A stretch of 63,395 nt of DNA from Brevibacterium senegalense (GTDB lineage: Bacteria; Actinomycetota; Actinomycetes; Actinomycetales; Brevibacteriaceae), in the NCBI GenBank assembly GCA_020743695.1, contig DYUK01000016.1:1-63395 (forward strand), in the 5' to 3' direction. The notes under the pieces were generated by a model. It was not told where the DNA came from and ran no database searches. It was given only the letters and a program-made list of their open reading frames with translations. The translations under genes were made by a program, and so were the position numbers. Of this stretch, positions 18,401 through 27,376 are shown piece after piece; position 1 is the first letter of the stretch, and the number at the start of each line of letters is the position of its first letter.

Positions 18401-19073
18401 CACGCACGTAGGTCCCTGTGCAGAGCGCATCGAGGCATTCGTCCAGGTGCGATTCGACCTGCTCGAACGAGACGAGATGGTCCCCCATCTCCGACAGGAG
18501 TCCCGACACCCACGACGCCATCGTCGACCGGCTCTTGTCGAGGACCTCGTCCGGTGCCGCGCTGTCGAGGATGCGCTCGATGAGCTGGGCGCGGGCGGCC
18601 GCATCGAGGACCTCCTCGCTGCCCTCCAGCCCGATCCCGATCCCGTGGTCGCCCACCAGCGCCGCGGCGTACGAGTTGTACGTCGAAACGGTGGGCAGGT
18701 CGAGGCCGGGCAGGCCCTCCTCGCGGACTTGCGCGCTGCCCTCCGGGGTGCGTCGGTAGCGCCCCAGGTAGTCGCGCACACGGCTGTTGAGCTCTCCCAC
18801 CGCCTTGCGGGTGAAGGTGAGGCCCAGGATGCGGTCGGCATCCACCAGACCGTTGGCCACGAGCCAGACGACGCGCAGCGAGATGACCGCGGTCTTGCCG
18901 GAACCGGCACCCGCGATGACGGCTGCGGACCGATCGTGTGGACTCTCGATGATCCGCACCTGTTCCTCCGTGGGCGGATCGACCCCCAGCAGGGTCGCGA
19001 GGTCCAGGGCACTCAGATGCGGGGCGGTCACAGCGAAGCTCCTTCCGGTGCCACCGCGGCGACGGCGGGACAC
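15453..19073 (-). CDS. adnB: UvrD-like helicase / PD-(D/E)XK nuclease, AdnB-like
   Basis: AAVIAGAGSGKTAVISLRV, VVLLDEFQDTSYAQF, AVGDPRQAIYGWRGA; nuclease LLVVDWKTGRLP. Start may be further downstream (~19031). Confidence 0.82.
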   Translation of the reverse strand: MSRRRRGGTGRSFAVTAPHLSALDLATLLGVDPPTEEQVRIIESPHDRSAAVIAGAGSGKTAVISLRVVWLVANGLVDADRILGLTFTRKAVGELNSRVRDYLGRYRRTPEGSAQVREEGLPGLDLPTVSTYNSYAAALVGDHGIGIGLEGSEEVLDAAARAQLIERILDSAAPDEVLDKSRSTMASWVSGLLSEMGDHLVSFEQVESHLDECLDALCTGTYVRGLAQTLVRKRSGAFADKAFKTMVVEQLRSLADEYDAADRAGRTALRPQIRPLLEEHDPVADRLLAKRRLVGLARQYAEAKAERGGVEFSDQVALAHRIMETSPAALQAERARWDVVLLDEFQDTSYAQFLMLQQIFGRHAVMAVGDPRQAIYGWRGASADNIESFPAAFRGPHDEAARKFGLTISWRNDAAVLDAANCIARGLPTVDERVGLRARPGAPEGAVAVSLTHSALPDPAHPEEPAQLPELVAWMLRARDDLFDRHSRKEEEKREAARASGQRPPRPSPLPTFAVLCRARSGFGPIAAALQDADLPVEVAGSHGLLDDPFVADALAILEVLEDPDAGDVLMRLLSGRTIRLGAADLTAFSAFVRASSIRLPDAQEPDGFREERIGIVEGLDELLTLEQSRGARRSDDGRQSTTAQRTGDVPAGTPAAAIPEQTEALASLTDEGRRRLALLARTLRRLRSGTLTLPGLVRAVIREAGIDTEVAALAPAYADIHTRALDSLLSLVARFAGEAPADGPREFLRWARLLEESAEIDDVPVDPVPGAVTIMTVHASKGLEFDAVAVPFLHDEGLPSKRTPGEGWLAQGGLPHALRGDRSGLPAYDLRDMDLEGPKDFDDRVKTGGPLATALDRHHLDAERRLAYVALTRARSHLFVSASRFTHTRKKPVTTGPFLIEVAQQRGIELPELPQVEELDTSRQDQAQWPVVDPEQVVSRRAELIRAVTDQLRAEPRLEDIAATAADPTVSALARRALHLTEATTGGLEDRRLPGRLSATSLVGLRADADDWWSGLRRPMPQPPSTAADLGTAFHAWVEQHYGQSALLDVEPETSGFRGGAALAQRMEELQRTFLDSRYALQSPAAVELSFELVLEVGESTPDRSGTAVHVPGKIDAVFQEADGGLLVVDWKTGRLPQDRERLDAMAVQLAMYRLAIAKMPQYARAPRIEAEFFFVGSDDVWRPEELPDETAIVDWLASTQTTAV

Positions 19074-22000
19074 GAGGCGCGAACAGGGCAGAACGTGCAG
19101 TGCGGGCCTGTGACCGCGGTGAACGCGGACTGTCGCATGCCCTGGGCGGTCGTCTCCACCAGCTCTGCGGCCAGGCGGTGCGCCGGGTCGCCGGCCTCCA
19201 TCGCCGGCTGCTGCCGGAGGTAGCCCGGGACCCCGCTGCGCACCTGGGTCGACCCGCGCAGCTTGACGATCTGAGCACCCGCAGACGACAGCGGCGGCAG
19301 CGCGTCGTCAGGGTCCTCCGTCAGGAGCCGGCCGTCCGTGACCGCCAGCTGGTAGACGAGCAGCTGCGGGTCCTCGGCGATCTCCGCGGCACTGGGCACA
19401 TTCTTGCCGGTCTTGAAGTCGACGGTCCGGGCCGTGTCGCCCAGCACCTCCAGTCGGTCGATGCGACCCGTGACGGTCCAGGGTCCACCCGGGGACCCCG
19501 GCGGTGACGACGCGCGCACGCGGACCTCCCGCAGGACCCGGGTGTCGTGGCCAGCCGCGGCCAGGGCGTCGAGTTCATCCCGACTGCTGGCGAGGTAGGC
19601 GCAGAGCGTGTCGATCATGCCTTCGACGTCCCGCAGCAGCGCCTCCCTCTCCCAGGCGGACGGCACCTGCTCCAGATCGAACGTGTCGAGGAACTCCTGC
19701 ATCATCGCCGCGCGGTCGGGGGCCGTGTGGTGCTCTGCGATCGCATGGACGGCGGTGCCCATCGTCGCCGCGGTGGTGTCGCCGCGGCCACCGCCGGCGT
19801 CGACGAGGAACCACTGGAGCGGGCAGGTCGCGAACCGCTCGACCTGCGAGGGACGGATGCGGACCGGCTCGTCCGCGGCGTGGGCCGGCGCGTCGGAGGA
19901 GACCTGGAACCAGGTGCTCCACGTGCGCGGATGGGCCTCACGCAGACCCATCGCCGCCAGTGCCGCGACGAGACGGGCCCAGTCCGCGGGGTCCTCCGCC
20001 TCGAGCAGCCGCCGCCGGGCCAGTCCCACGATGTCACGCAGACGGGCCGGCAGCTCCCCGTCCGGTCCCTCCGCGGTCGGCACGTCGATCCCCGCCTGCG
20101 CGTCCGCAGCCTGTGCGTGCGGGTCCTCGTGCTGCGCTGCGGAGGCCACGGTGTCGAAGTCACGGCACAGGTGGTGCAGGGCACTGGGGCTGGAATCCCC
20201 GTCGTCGACCGCGCAGACGACCAGTTCGTCGCGCGCCCGGCTGGCGGCGGCCAGGAACAGGCTCGCCTCGTCGCGGATCGTGCGCCGCCGTCTGCGCCGG
20301 GTGTCCTCACCCGCGGCGTCGACGGTCGCGGCGGCCTGCGGGTCCAGCAGCTCCGTCAGGAGCTCGTCAGGGTGGAAGGCGTTGCGGCGGATGCGGGGGT
20401 TGGGCCAGCGGCCCTCGTCCACGTCGACGACAATGACGCGGGAGAAGTCGCGATGCGCGGTCCCGGCCGGGGAGTCGACGGTGACGAGCGGCAGCGAGTC
20501 CCGCACTCCCAGAGAGTCCTGCGCATACACCTGGTCGAGGACGCGCTGGGCGAACGCGGATGCGCTCAGCCCCTGCGATTCCTCCGTCTTCATCGCCAGG
20601 GCGAAGAGGCGCACGACCGCGTCGAGCCTCTCCCGCAGCGGCGAGCGCGGGTCCCGCAGGACGTCGTCGCGCCACGCGGTCGCGACCCCCGTCGCTTCCC
20701 AGAGCGTCCACAGCGCGCCATGCGCACTGTCCTCCCGCAGGGAAGCCCCGTGCTCCAGCAGGGTGGCGGCACGGGCCAGCGGTGCGGGAAGGTCCTGCAC
20801 CGCCGCCCTCTCGATCCACGCGACCAGCGGATCCGCGGCCGGGCCGTCCACGGCGGCGGTTGCGGCGGCGGATGTGTCGGCGGATCCGTGACCCGCGGCC
20901 GGTCCGTCCTGCGCTTCGGCCTGCAGCGCCTCCGCGCGCAGGGCCTGCCGCTCGAGTCCGCGCAGCGCCAGGGCATCGACATCGCCGTACACGCCGGTGA
21001 GCAGGTCCCGCAGCAGTGCGGAGCGCAGGTCGGGGTCGTCCAGGTCCCCCGTCAGGAGGGTGAGGAGGGGCAGCGTGGCCGGGTCCGCGGACAGGGGCAG
21101 GTCCGTCGATTCGACCGGCAGTCCCAGCGCGCCCAGTTCCGCGCGCAGCGCGACCGCGGTGCCGCTGGTCCGGGCGATGACCGCGATGTCGTCGAACGCG
21201 ACTCCCTCATCGTGGTACCAGCCGCGCACGATCGAGGCGACGTGCCGTGACCGGTCCGCGGCCGATCGGTGCGTGAGCACGCGGACACGGGAACCGGTCT
21301 CCCGGTCGTGGCCCAGCGTCGCGTCATCGTGGCGCGGACCCTCGTCGTCGTGGCTCGCTGCCGCGTCATTGTCACCCAGCGCAGCGTCGTCGCGGCGCGG
21401 TATGTGCCCCAGCTCCAGGTGGGCGGAGATCCTGCGCGAGAGCGCGAGTGACAGGTCCCGCGCCGCACCGGTCCCCCGCGCCTGATCGGAGCGGGCCGGC
21501 AGCACGAGGAGTCCCGTGCCAGCCTGGGAGGTGCGGACGGATGCCGCCCAGTCCGCGACGAGGCCGCCCCCGGCCCCGCGGAATCCCTGCGTGGACGAGT
21601 CCGGGCTGCCGAAGACCGCGACCCCGCAGCCCAGCGACCGGAAACCCTCCAGCAGTCCCAGCGCAGCGTCCGAGACGTCCTGCGCAGCATCCACCAGCAC
21701 GCACCGGGGCACCGGGTCCGGGGCGAACGACCAGGGGCGCCCGGCCACCGTGCCCGTCGCCCGCTCGTCCCGGATGAGGTCCAGCGCCGCATCGAGGACA
21801 CCTGACGTGTCGATGCCGCCGTAGCCGGCGAAGGACCGCGTCACATCCCGATAGTCCTGCAGGATGCGGGCGAGCGCCGCCCACTCCGGCCGGCCCGCCC
21901 GTGTCGCCGCCGCGTCGATGTCCGTGGGCTCCGCGCCCCGTTCCAGCACCCGGTCGAGGGCATCGCGCAGCTGATCGCGGAACGCGACGGTCCCGGTCAT

Positions 22001-22552
22001 CGCCGGAGTGAATGACTCCGGCCACCCGGGGTCCGGTGCCCGTCCCGTCGCGTACCCCTCCAGCAGGGAGGCGAGCACCGCGTCCTGGTCCGCGCCGGAC
22101 AGGAAGCGCAGGGGCTCGCCCAGCCGCACGGCGCTGTCCGCCGCGACGAGGCCGAAGGCGAACGACTGGACGCTGCGGGCGCCGGCCCCGCCCACGCGCA
22201 CGGCGCTGCTGCCGGCGGAGAGCCGGTCGCGCAGCACGTCCGCATGCGCACGTGTGGGCGTGAGGACGAGCACGTCGGAGGGCGCGAGTCCGTGCGTCGT
22301 CAGCAGTCTCCCCTGCGCCTCGACGAGCGAGCGGGTGAGACCGGCGCCCGGCGCGGCCACGACCGAGACAGCCCGGCCTTCCGCCAGCAGGCGCGCCGTC
22401 TCCTGCGCGACAGCCCCTTGTGCCTCCGCAGTCTGTGGGACGGCGTCCTGTGCGTCTCCCTGTGCCCCCGCATCCGCTCCGCCGGTCATCCGGTTCTCCC
22501 TTCGCCACACGTCGCCGCTCATCGCCACTGCCCCGCCGTCCCGTCTTCCCAC
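19028..22552 (-). CDS. adnA: PD-(D/E)XK nuclease with degenerate UvrD-like motor, AdnA-like
   Basis: 1174 aa; VVAAPGAGLTRSLVEAQ (Walker A K->L), VLVDAAQDVSDAAL (DE->DA), VFGSPDSSTQGFRGAGG; nuclease TVDFKTGKNVP; Fe-S cysteines FATCPLQWF...HCTFCPVRASCPA. Confidence 0.8.
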   Translation of the reverse strand: MGRRDGGAVAMSGDVWRRENRMTGGADAGAQGDAQDAVPQTAEAQGAVAQETARLLAEGRAVSVVAAPGAGLTRSLVEAQGRLLTTHGLAPSDVLVLTPTRAHADVLRDRLSAGSSAVRVGGAGARSVQSFAFGLVAADSAVRLGEPLRFLSGADQDAVLASLLEGYATGRAPDPGWPESFTPAMTGTVAFRDQLRDALDRVLERGAEPTDIDAAATRAGRPEWAALARILQDYRDVTRSFAGYGGIDTSGVLDAALDLIRDERATGTVAGRPWSFAPDPVPRCVLVDAAQDVSDAALGLLEGFRSLGCGVAVFGSPDSSTQGFRGAGGGLVADWAASVRTSQAGTGLLVLPARSDQARGTGAARDLSLALSRRISAHLELGHIPRRDDAALGDNDAAASHDDEGPRHDDATLGHDRETGSRVRVLTHRSAADRSRHVASIVRGWYHDEGVAFDDIAVIARTSGTAVALRAELGALGLPVESTDLPLSADPATLPLLTLLTGDLDDPDLRSALLRDLLTGVYGDVDALALRGLERQALRAEALQAEAQDGPAAGHGSADTSAAATAAVDGPAADPLVAWIERAAVQDLPAPLARAATLLEHGASLREDSAHGALWTLWEATGVATAWRDDVLRDPRSPLRERLDAVVRLFALAMKTEESQGLSASAFAQRVLDQVYAQDSLGVRDSLPLVTVDSPAGTAHRDFSRVIVVDVDEGRWPNPRIRRNAFHPDELLTELLDPQAAATVDAAGEDTRRRRRRTIRDEASLFLAAASRARDELVVCAVDDGDSSPSALHHLCRDFDTVASAAQHEDPHAQAADAQAGIDVPTAEGPDGELPARLRDIVGLARRRLLEAEDPADWARLVAALAAMGLREAHPRTWSTWFQVSSDAPAHAADEPVRIRPSQVERFATCPLQWFLVDAGGGRGDTTAATMGTAVHAIAEHHTAPDRAAMMQEFLDTFDLEQVPSAWEREALLRDVEGMIDTLCAYLASSRDELDALAAAGHDTRVLREVRVRASSPPGSPGGPWTVTGRIDRLEVLGDTARTVDFKTGKNVPSAAEIAEDPQLLVYQLAVTDGRLLTEDPDDALPPLSSAGAQIVKLRGSTQVRSGVPGYLRQQPAMEAGDPAHRLAAELVETTAQGMRQSAFTAVTGPHCTFCPVRASCPAVAAVAPEGASL

Positions 22553-22650
22553 ATTCGATCACGGGGCACGGACACAGTCACGATTCGCGCCCGCGCGGTC
22601 CGGGACTAGGCTGAGACCGACCTGCCCCGACTCGCGCTCAGGAGTGCACT

Positions 22651-22875
22651 ATGGAGATCAAGATCGGCATGCGCCAGACCAACCGGGAGATCGTGCTCGA
22701 GTCCGAGCAGACCCGGGACGACATCACCGCCGCCGTGTCGAAGGCACTGGGCGACGGCGCCGCGCTCACCCTCGACGACGAGAAGGGCCGTCGGGTCATC
22801 GTGCCCGTCGACGCGCTCGCATACGTCGAGGTGGGCGAGGAGACCGTCCGCCGCGTGGGCTTCGGCATCGCCTGA
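22651..22875 (+). CDS. DUF3107 family protein
   Basis: 74 aa MEIKIGMRQTNREIVLESEQTRDDITAAVSKAL...VDALAYVEVGEETVRRVGFG. Confidence 0.88.
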   Translation: MEIKIGMRQTNREIVLESEQTRDDITAAVSKALGDGAALTLDDEKGRRVIVPVDALAYVEVGEETVRRVGFGIA

Positions 22876-22890
22876 CCCACCGCCGGGAAT

Positions 22891-22944
22891 CGGGCACTGC
22901 CGCCGCGTGCGTGTATCATCGTCACCAGGCTGCGGCAGTGCCCG
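22891..22944 (+). terminator. Inverted repeat downstream of DUF3107 gene
   Basis: CGGGCACTGCCGC (22891-22903) / GCGGCAGTGCCCG (22932-22944), 13 bp perfect, 28-nt loop. Confidence 0.5.
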
Positions 22945-23180
22945 CACGGTTCCTTCCGCCCGGACACGCTTCCGGGTCAGGCCCCTCCCTCCCGATCGGT
23001 CCGTCCGGTCGTGGGAACGGATGAGCGGCCCGTGTGCGGTCGACTGCGGCCCCGAGCAGCGCTTGTGAGCGCCGCTCTCCCGCCCACGAGCGCGACCCGA
23101 TCCAGTACTGAGACCTTCGGGCACGCCGGTGGCGCACATGATTCGGAGGTGCTCTTCACGGGGCGCCGTGAGGAGAACCA

Positions 23181-24800
23181 GTGACCGACACCCAGCAGAC
23201 CTTCGCCGATTTCGGCGTCGCAGACCCCATCGTCGAGGCCCTGTCCGACGCGGGGATCACCAGCCCCTTCCCCATCCAGGCCATGACCCTGCCCGTCGCC
23301 CTGAGCGGCGCGGACATCATCGGTCAGGCCAAGACCGGCACCGGCAAGACGCTGGGCTTCGGCATCCCGCTGCTGCAGCGCGTCATCGCGCCCGGTGAGC
23401 CGGATGCGCCCCAGTCGCAGGGCCGCGCGCCCCAGGCACTCGTCGTCGTCCCCACCCGCGAGCTGGCGCAGCAGGTCGCCGAGGACCTCATCATCGCCAG
23501 CCGGAAGCGTACGGGCCTGAAGATCATCACGATCTACGGCGGCAAGGCCTTCGAGCCCCAGATCGACGCGCTGGCCGCCGGCGTCGACGTCGTCGTGGGC
23601 ACGCCCGGTCGACTCCTGGACCTCTACGGCCGTCGCGTGCTGCGTCTGAACGACGTGCGCACCGCCGTCTTCGACGAGGCGGACGAGATGCTGGACCTGG
23701 GCTTCCTGCCCGATGTCGAGCGCATCGTCGCCGCTCTGCCCACCGCGCGCCAGACCATGCTGTTCTCCGCGACGATGCCCGGCGCCGTCATCGCCCTGGC
23801 CCGCCGCTACATGTCGCGGCCCACGCACATCCGTGCGCACGACCCGTCCGACGAGTCGCAGCTGAACGCGTCGACCCGCCAGTTCGTCTTCCGCGCGCAC
23901 GCGATGGACAAGTCGGAGATGGTCGCGCGCATCCTCCAGGCGGAGGGCCGCGGGCAGACGATCATCTTCGCCCGCACCAAGCGCACGGCCGACCGACTGG
24001 GCGAGGAGCTGCGTGACCGCGGCTTCGAGGCGCGCGCGCTGCACGGCGACCTCAACCAGCAGATGCGCGAGAAGGCGCTGGCCTCCTTCCGCGACGGTCG
24101 CACGACCGTCCTCGTCGCCACGGACGTCGCGGCGCGCGGCATCGACATCGACGACATCACCCACGTCATCAACTACCAGTGCCCGGACGACGAGAAGACC
24201 TACGTGCACCGGATCGGTCGCACCGGTCGTGCCGGCCGCACCGGCACCGCGATCACGCTCGTCGACTGGGACGATCTGCCCCGCTGGAGCCTCATCGACC
24301 GTGCGCTCGACCTGAAGCTGGGCGAGCCGGAGGAGACGTACTCGACCTCCCCGCACCTGTTCGAGGCCCTGGGCATCCCGAAGGGGACGAAGGGCCGACT
24401 CAAGCGCCGTCGCCCCGCAGCCGGCGAGGAGGCGCAGGACACCGGTGCCTCGGACCGCCGCAATCGTGGGGGCCGCGACGGCGACTCCGGTCGCGGTGAT
24501 GGCCGCGAGCGCTCCGGCGGTCGCAACCGTTCCCGTCGCCGCACGCGCGGCGGCCGCGACGAGCAGAACAGCGCGCAGGACGGGTCCTCGAATGGCGCCC
24601 CGTCGACCGGCGGCGCCTCCGACAGCGCGGACTCGCACAGCTCCTCGTCGAACGGCACCGCCTCGAGTGGCGGCGAGGGACGTCCGCGTCGCCGGCGTCG
24701 TCGTCGCGGCGGCAGCGGGCGAGGCAACCAGGAGTCCGGAGCTCAGGCCTCGGCGGCCCCGTCGGGCGACGCCCGCGGCGCGGGCACCGCGGCGGAGTGA
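23181..24800 (+). CDS. DEAD/DEAH-box RNA helicase with RG/R-rich tail
   Basis: AKTGTGKT, PTRELAQQ, VVGTPGRLLD, DEADEM, SAT, HRIGRTGRAGRTG. Confidence 0.95.
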   Translation: MTDTQQTFADFGVADPIVEALSDAGITSPFPIQAMTLPVALSGADIIGQAKTGTGKTLGFGIPLLQRVIAPGEPDAPQSQGRAPQALVVVPTRELAQQVAEDLIIASRKRTGLKIITIYGGKAFEPQIDALAAGVDVVVGTPGRLLDLYGRRVLRLNDVRTAVFDEADEMLDLGFLPDVERIVAALPTARQTMLFSATMPGAVIALARRYMSRPTHIRAHDPSDESQLNASTRQFVFRAHAMDKSEMVARILQAEGRGQTIIFARTKRTADRLGEELRDRGFEARALHGDLNQQMREKALASFRDGRTTVLVATDVAARGIDIDDITHVINYQCPDDEKTYVHRIGRTGRAGRTGTAITLVDWDDLPRWSLIDRALDLKLGEPEETYSTSPHLFEALGIPKGTKGRLKRRRPAAGEEAQDTGASDRRNRGGRDGDSGRGDGRERSGGRNRSRRRTRGGRDEQNSAQDGSSNGAPSTGGASDSADSHSSSSNGTASSGGEGRPRRRRRRRGGSGRGNQESGAQASAAPSGDARGAGTAAE

Positions 24801-24845
24801 TCACCCCGGTCACGCACGGCTGACAGCGCACGCAGCAACGTGACG

Positions 24846-24890
24846 ACGGCGCCCGTCGGGATCCCTTCCGGAGATCCCGACGGGCGCCGT
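24846..24890. terminator. Bidirectional terminator between convergent DEAD helicase and PHP genes
   Basis: 18-bp perfect stem ACGGCGCCCGTCGGGATC / GATCCCGACGGGCGCCGT, 9-nt loop. Confidence 0.8.
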
Positions 24891-24900
24891 TCGCGTCCGG

Positions 24901-25749
24901 TCAGTCGATCCCGATCGGCTCCGCACCCGTCGTGCGGTCCAGCAGCGCGGCCAGCTGCGAGCGCTCCGTCGTGTGCTCGCCCAGGCGGTTGGGCTTGCCC
25001 GTCCCGTGGTAGTCGCTGGAGCCGGTCGTCAGCAGGTCGTGCCGTGCGGCCAGCACCCGCAGTCGCTCGCGGCCGGCCGGCGGGTTGTCGCGGTGGTCGA
25101 TCTCCAGCCCGTCCAGGCCCGCCGCGATGATCGCGCGCATGCCCGCGTCCGGCACGACCCGGCCCCGCGCGGCGGCCAAGGGGTGTGCGAAGACCGCGGC
25201 TCCCCCGGCGTCGTGGATCATCCCGATCGCCTCGACGGGCGAGACGACCGGCAGCGCGACGTAGTAGGGACCGCTGCCGGCCAGCAGACGCACGAACGCC
25301 TCCGACCGGTCCTCGACGACCCCGGCGGCCACGAGCGCGTCCGCGATGTGCGGGCGCCCGATCGTCGCGTCCGGTCCCGCGATCCGCTGGACGTCCTCCC
25401 ACGTGATGGGGAAGTCCTCCGCCAGCCGCTCGACCATGATGCGGCTGCGGGTGAGTCGGTCGTGACGCGCCTGCTCGACGGTGTGGGTGATCTCCGCCCC
25501 CACCGGGTCGTGCAGGTAGCAGAGGATGTGGACGCTGATCCCGTCCCAGCGGCAGGAGACCTCCATGCCGCGCACCAGTCCCACTCCGGCCCGCTGCGCG
25601 GCCTCGACCGCGTCCGGCCACCCGCGCGTCGTGTCGTGGTCTGTCAGGGCGATGACGTCCAGGTCCACGGCTGCGGCCTCGGCCACCAGCTCCGCAGGCG
25701 TCTGCGTCCCGTCGGAGAAGCGTGAGTGGGTGTGCAGGTCAGCGCGCAT
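24901..25749 (-). CDS. PHP domain phosphoesterase (TrpH/YciV-like)
   Basis: MRADLHTHSRFSDGTQTPAELV, DVIALTDHDTTRGW, FAHPLAAARGR. Confidence 0.9.
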   Translation of the reverse strand: MRADLHTHSRFSDGTQTPAELVAEAAAVDLDVIALTDHDTTRGWPDAVEAAQRAGVGLVRGMEVSCRWDGISVHILCYLHDPVGAEITHTVEQARHDRLTRSRIMVERLAEDFPITWEDVQRIAGPDATIGRPHIADALVAAGVVEDRSEAFVRLLAGSGPYYVALPVVSPVEAIGMIHDAGGAAVFAHPLAAARGRVVPDAGMRAIIAAGLDGLEIDHRDNPPAGRERLRVLAARHDLLTTGSSDYHGTGKPNRLGEHTTERSQLAALLDRTTGAEPIGID

Positions 25750-25813
25750 GACCCCATCGTAGAGCCCGCCGCCACCCCGGAGTCCGCTCGCCCGCCGTGG
25801 CTAGGATGGCGGC

Positions 25814-27376
25814 ATGAGCTCCGATGCAGATGCCGACCTGTCCGACCGCGTCAACAACCGCTCCCACCGCCCCTCGTCGACGGCCTTCCGGGACTTCGTC
25901 GCCTCCGGCTGGGATCGCACGCCGCTCGCCAACGTTGCTCCGCTGCCGGCCGCCGCGTGGACGCCGGCCCGCCGTGCGGCCGTCTCCCGCCGCTTCCCCG
26001 GCGAGCGCGTCGTCGTGCCCGCCGGCCCCCTCAAGGTCCGCTCGAACGACACGGACTACCGCTTCCGCGCGCACTCCGCGTTCATCCACCTGACCGGGCT
26101 GGAGACGGAGTCGGAGCCGGACGCGCTGCTGGTCTTCGAACCGGAGACCGCCGCTGAGGCCGCCGCAGGCCCCGCTGCCGACTCGCCGGAGCCGGAGGGC
26201 CACTCCGTCACCCTGTGGTTCCGTCCGCGGGCGGGTGCGGACACGGAGGAGTTCTTCTCCGACGCCCGCTACGGCGAGTACTGGGTGGGCCCCCGCGACG
26301 ACCTCGAGACGATGGGGGTGCGCACGGGGATCCGCACCGCGGACTCCTCGACCGCCATGGACGCGATCACGAAGGATCTGGGCTCCGTGTCCGTGCGCGT
26401 GGTCCGGGGCGCGGACCAGTCCGTCGAGCAGGCGATCGATGCGGCCCGCGCCCAGGTGGGTGCGGACCAGGACGCCTCGGTCGCCGGCGACGACGAGCTG
26501 GCCGAGTTCCTCTCCGAGCTGCGCCTCACCAAGGACGACCACGAGGTGGGCCAGCTGCGCCGGGCGATCGAGATCACCCGCGCGGGCTTCGACCGGGCGG
26601 TCGCCTCCCTGCAGGACGCCGTCGCGCACCCGCGCGGCGAACGCGTCATCGAGACGAGCTTCGAATCCGCCGCCCGCCTGGACGGCTACGGGGTGGGCTA
26701 CGACACGATCGCCGCGGCCGGCGACCACGCGTGCACGCTGCACTGGATCCGCAACGACGGCACGGTCCGGCCCGGCGACCTCGTCCTCCTGGACGCGGGA
26801 GCGGAGGCGGACTCCCTCTACACGGCGGACATCACCCGCACCCTGCCCGTCGACGGCACCTTCACGCCGGTCCAGGCCCGCATCTACGACGCCGTGCTCG
26901 AGGCTGCGGACGCCGCGTTCGCGACAGCCGCCTCCCATGTGCACGGTCCCGTCCGCTTCCGCGACGTCCACGCCGCCGCGATGGAGGTCATCGCGCAGCG
27001 GCTGCACGACTTCGGCCTGCTGCCGGTGAGCGTCGAGGAGTCCCTGTCGGACGCCGGGCAGCAGCACCGCCGCTGGATGGTCCACGGGACCAGCCACCAC
27101 CTGGGCCTCGACGTCCACGACTGCGCGCAGGCCCGCCGCGACATGTACCTGGACGGTCTGCTGGAGCCCGGCATGGTCTTCACGATCGAGCCCGGCCTCT
27201 ACTTCAAGGCCGCGGATCAGCTGGTCCCGGAGGAGTTCCGCGGGATCGGTGTCCGCATCGAGGACGACGTCCTCGTGACCGAGGACGGGGTGGAGAACCT
27301 GTCCGCCGGGTTCCCCCGCACCCGCGCCGAGGTCGAGGCCTGGACCCAGCGCCTGGCACCGGGGAGGGCCGACTGA
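25814..27376 (+). CDS. pepP: Xaa-Pro aminopeptidase (aminopeptidase P)
   Basis: LLDAGAEADSLYTADITRTLPVDG, GTSHHLGLDVHD, VFTIEPGLYF, GVRIEDDVLVTEDG. Confidence 0.93.
   Translation: MSSDADADLSDRVNNRSHRPSSTAFRDFVASGWDRTPLANVAPLPAAAWTPARRAAVSRRFPGERVVVPAGPLKVRSNDTDYRFRAHSAFIHLTGLETESEPDALLVFEPETAAEAAAGPAADSPEPEGHSVTLWFRPRAGADTEEFFSDARYGEYWVGPRDDLETMGVRTGIRTADSSTAMDAITKDLGSVSVRVVRGADQSVEQAIDAARAQVGADQDASVAGDDELAEFLSELRLTKDDHEVGQLRRAIEITRAGFDRAVASLQDAVAHPRGERVIETSFESAARLDGYGVGYDTIAAAGDHACTLHWIRNDGTVRPGDLVLLDAGAEADSLYTADITRTLPVDGTFTPVQARIYDAVLEAADAAFATAASHVHGPVRFRDVHAAAMEVIAQRLHDFGLLPVSVEESLSDAGQQHRRWMVHGTSHHLGLDVHDCAQARRDMYLDGLLEPGMVFTIEPGLYFKAADQLVPEEFRGIGVRIEDDVLVTEDGVENLSAGFPRTRAEVEAWTQRLAPGRAD

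Noticed and set aside
15948-19223. 1091-aa plus-strand ORF
   Set aside because: Antisense to the AdnB-like gene, which has a full set of helicase and nuclease motifs; no motifs in the antisense frame.
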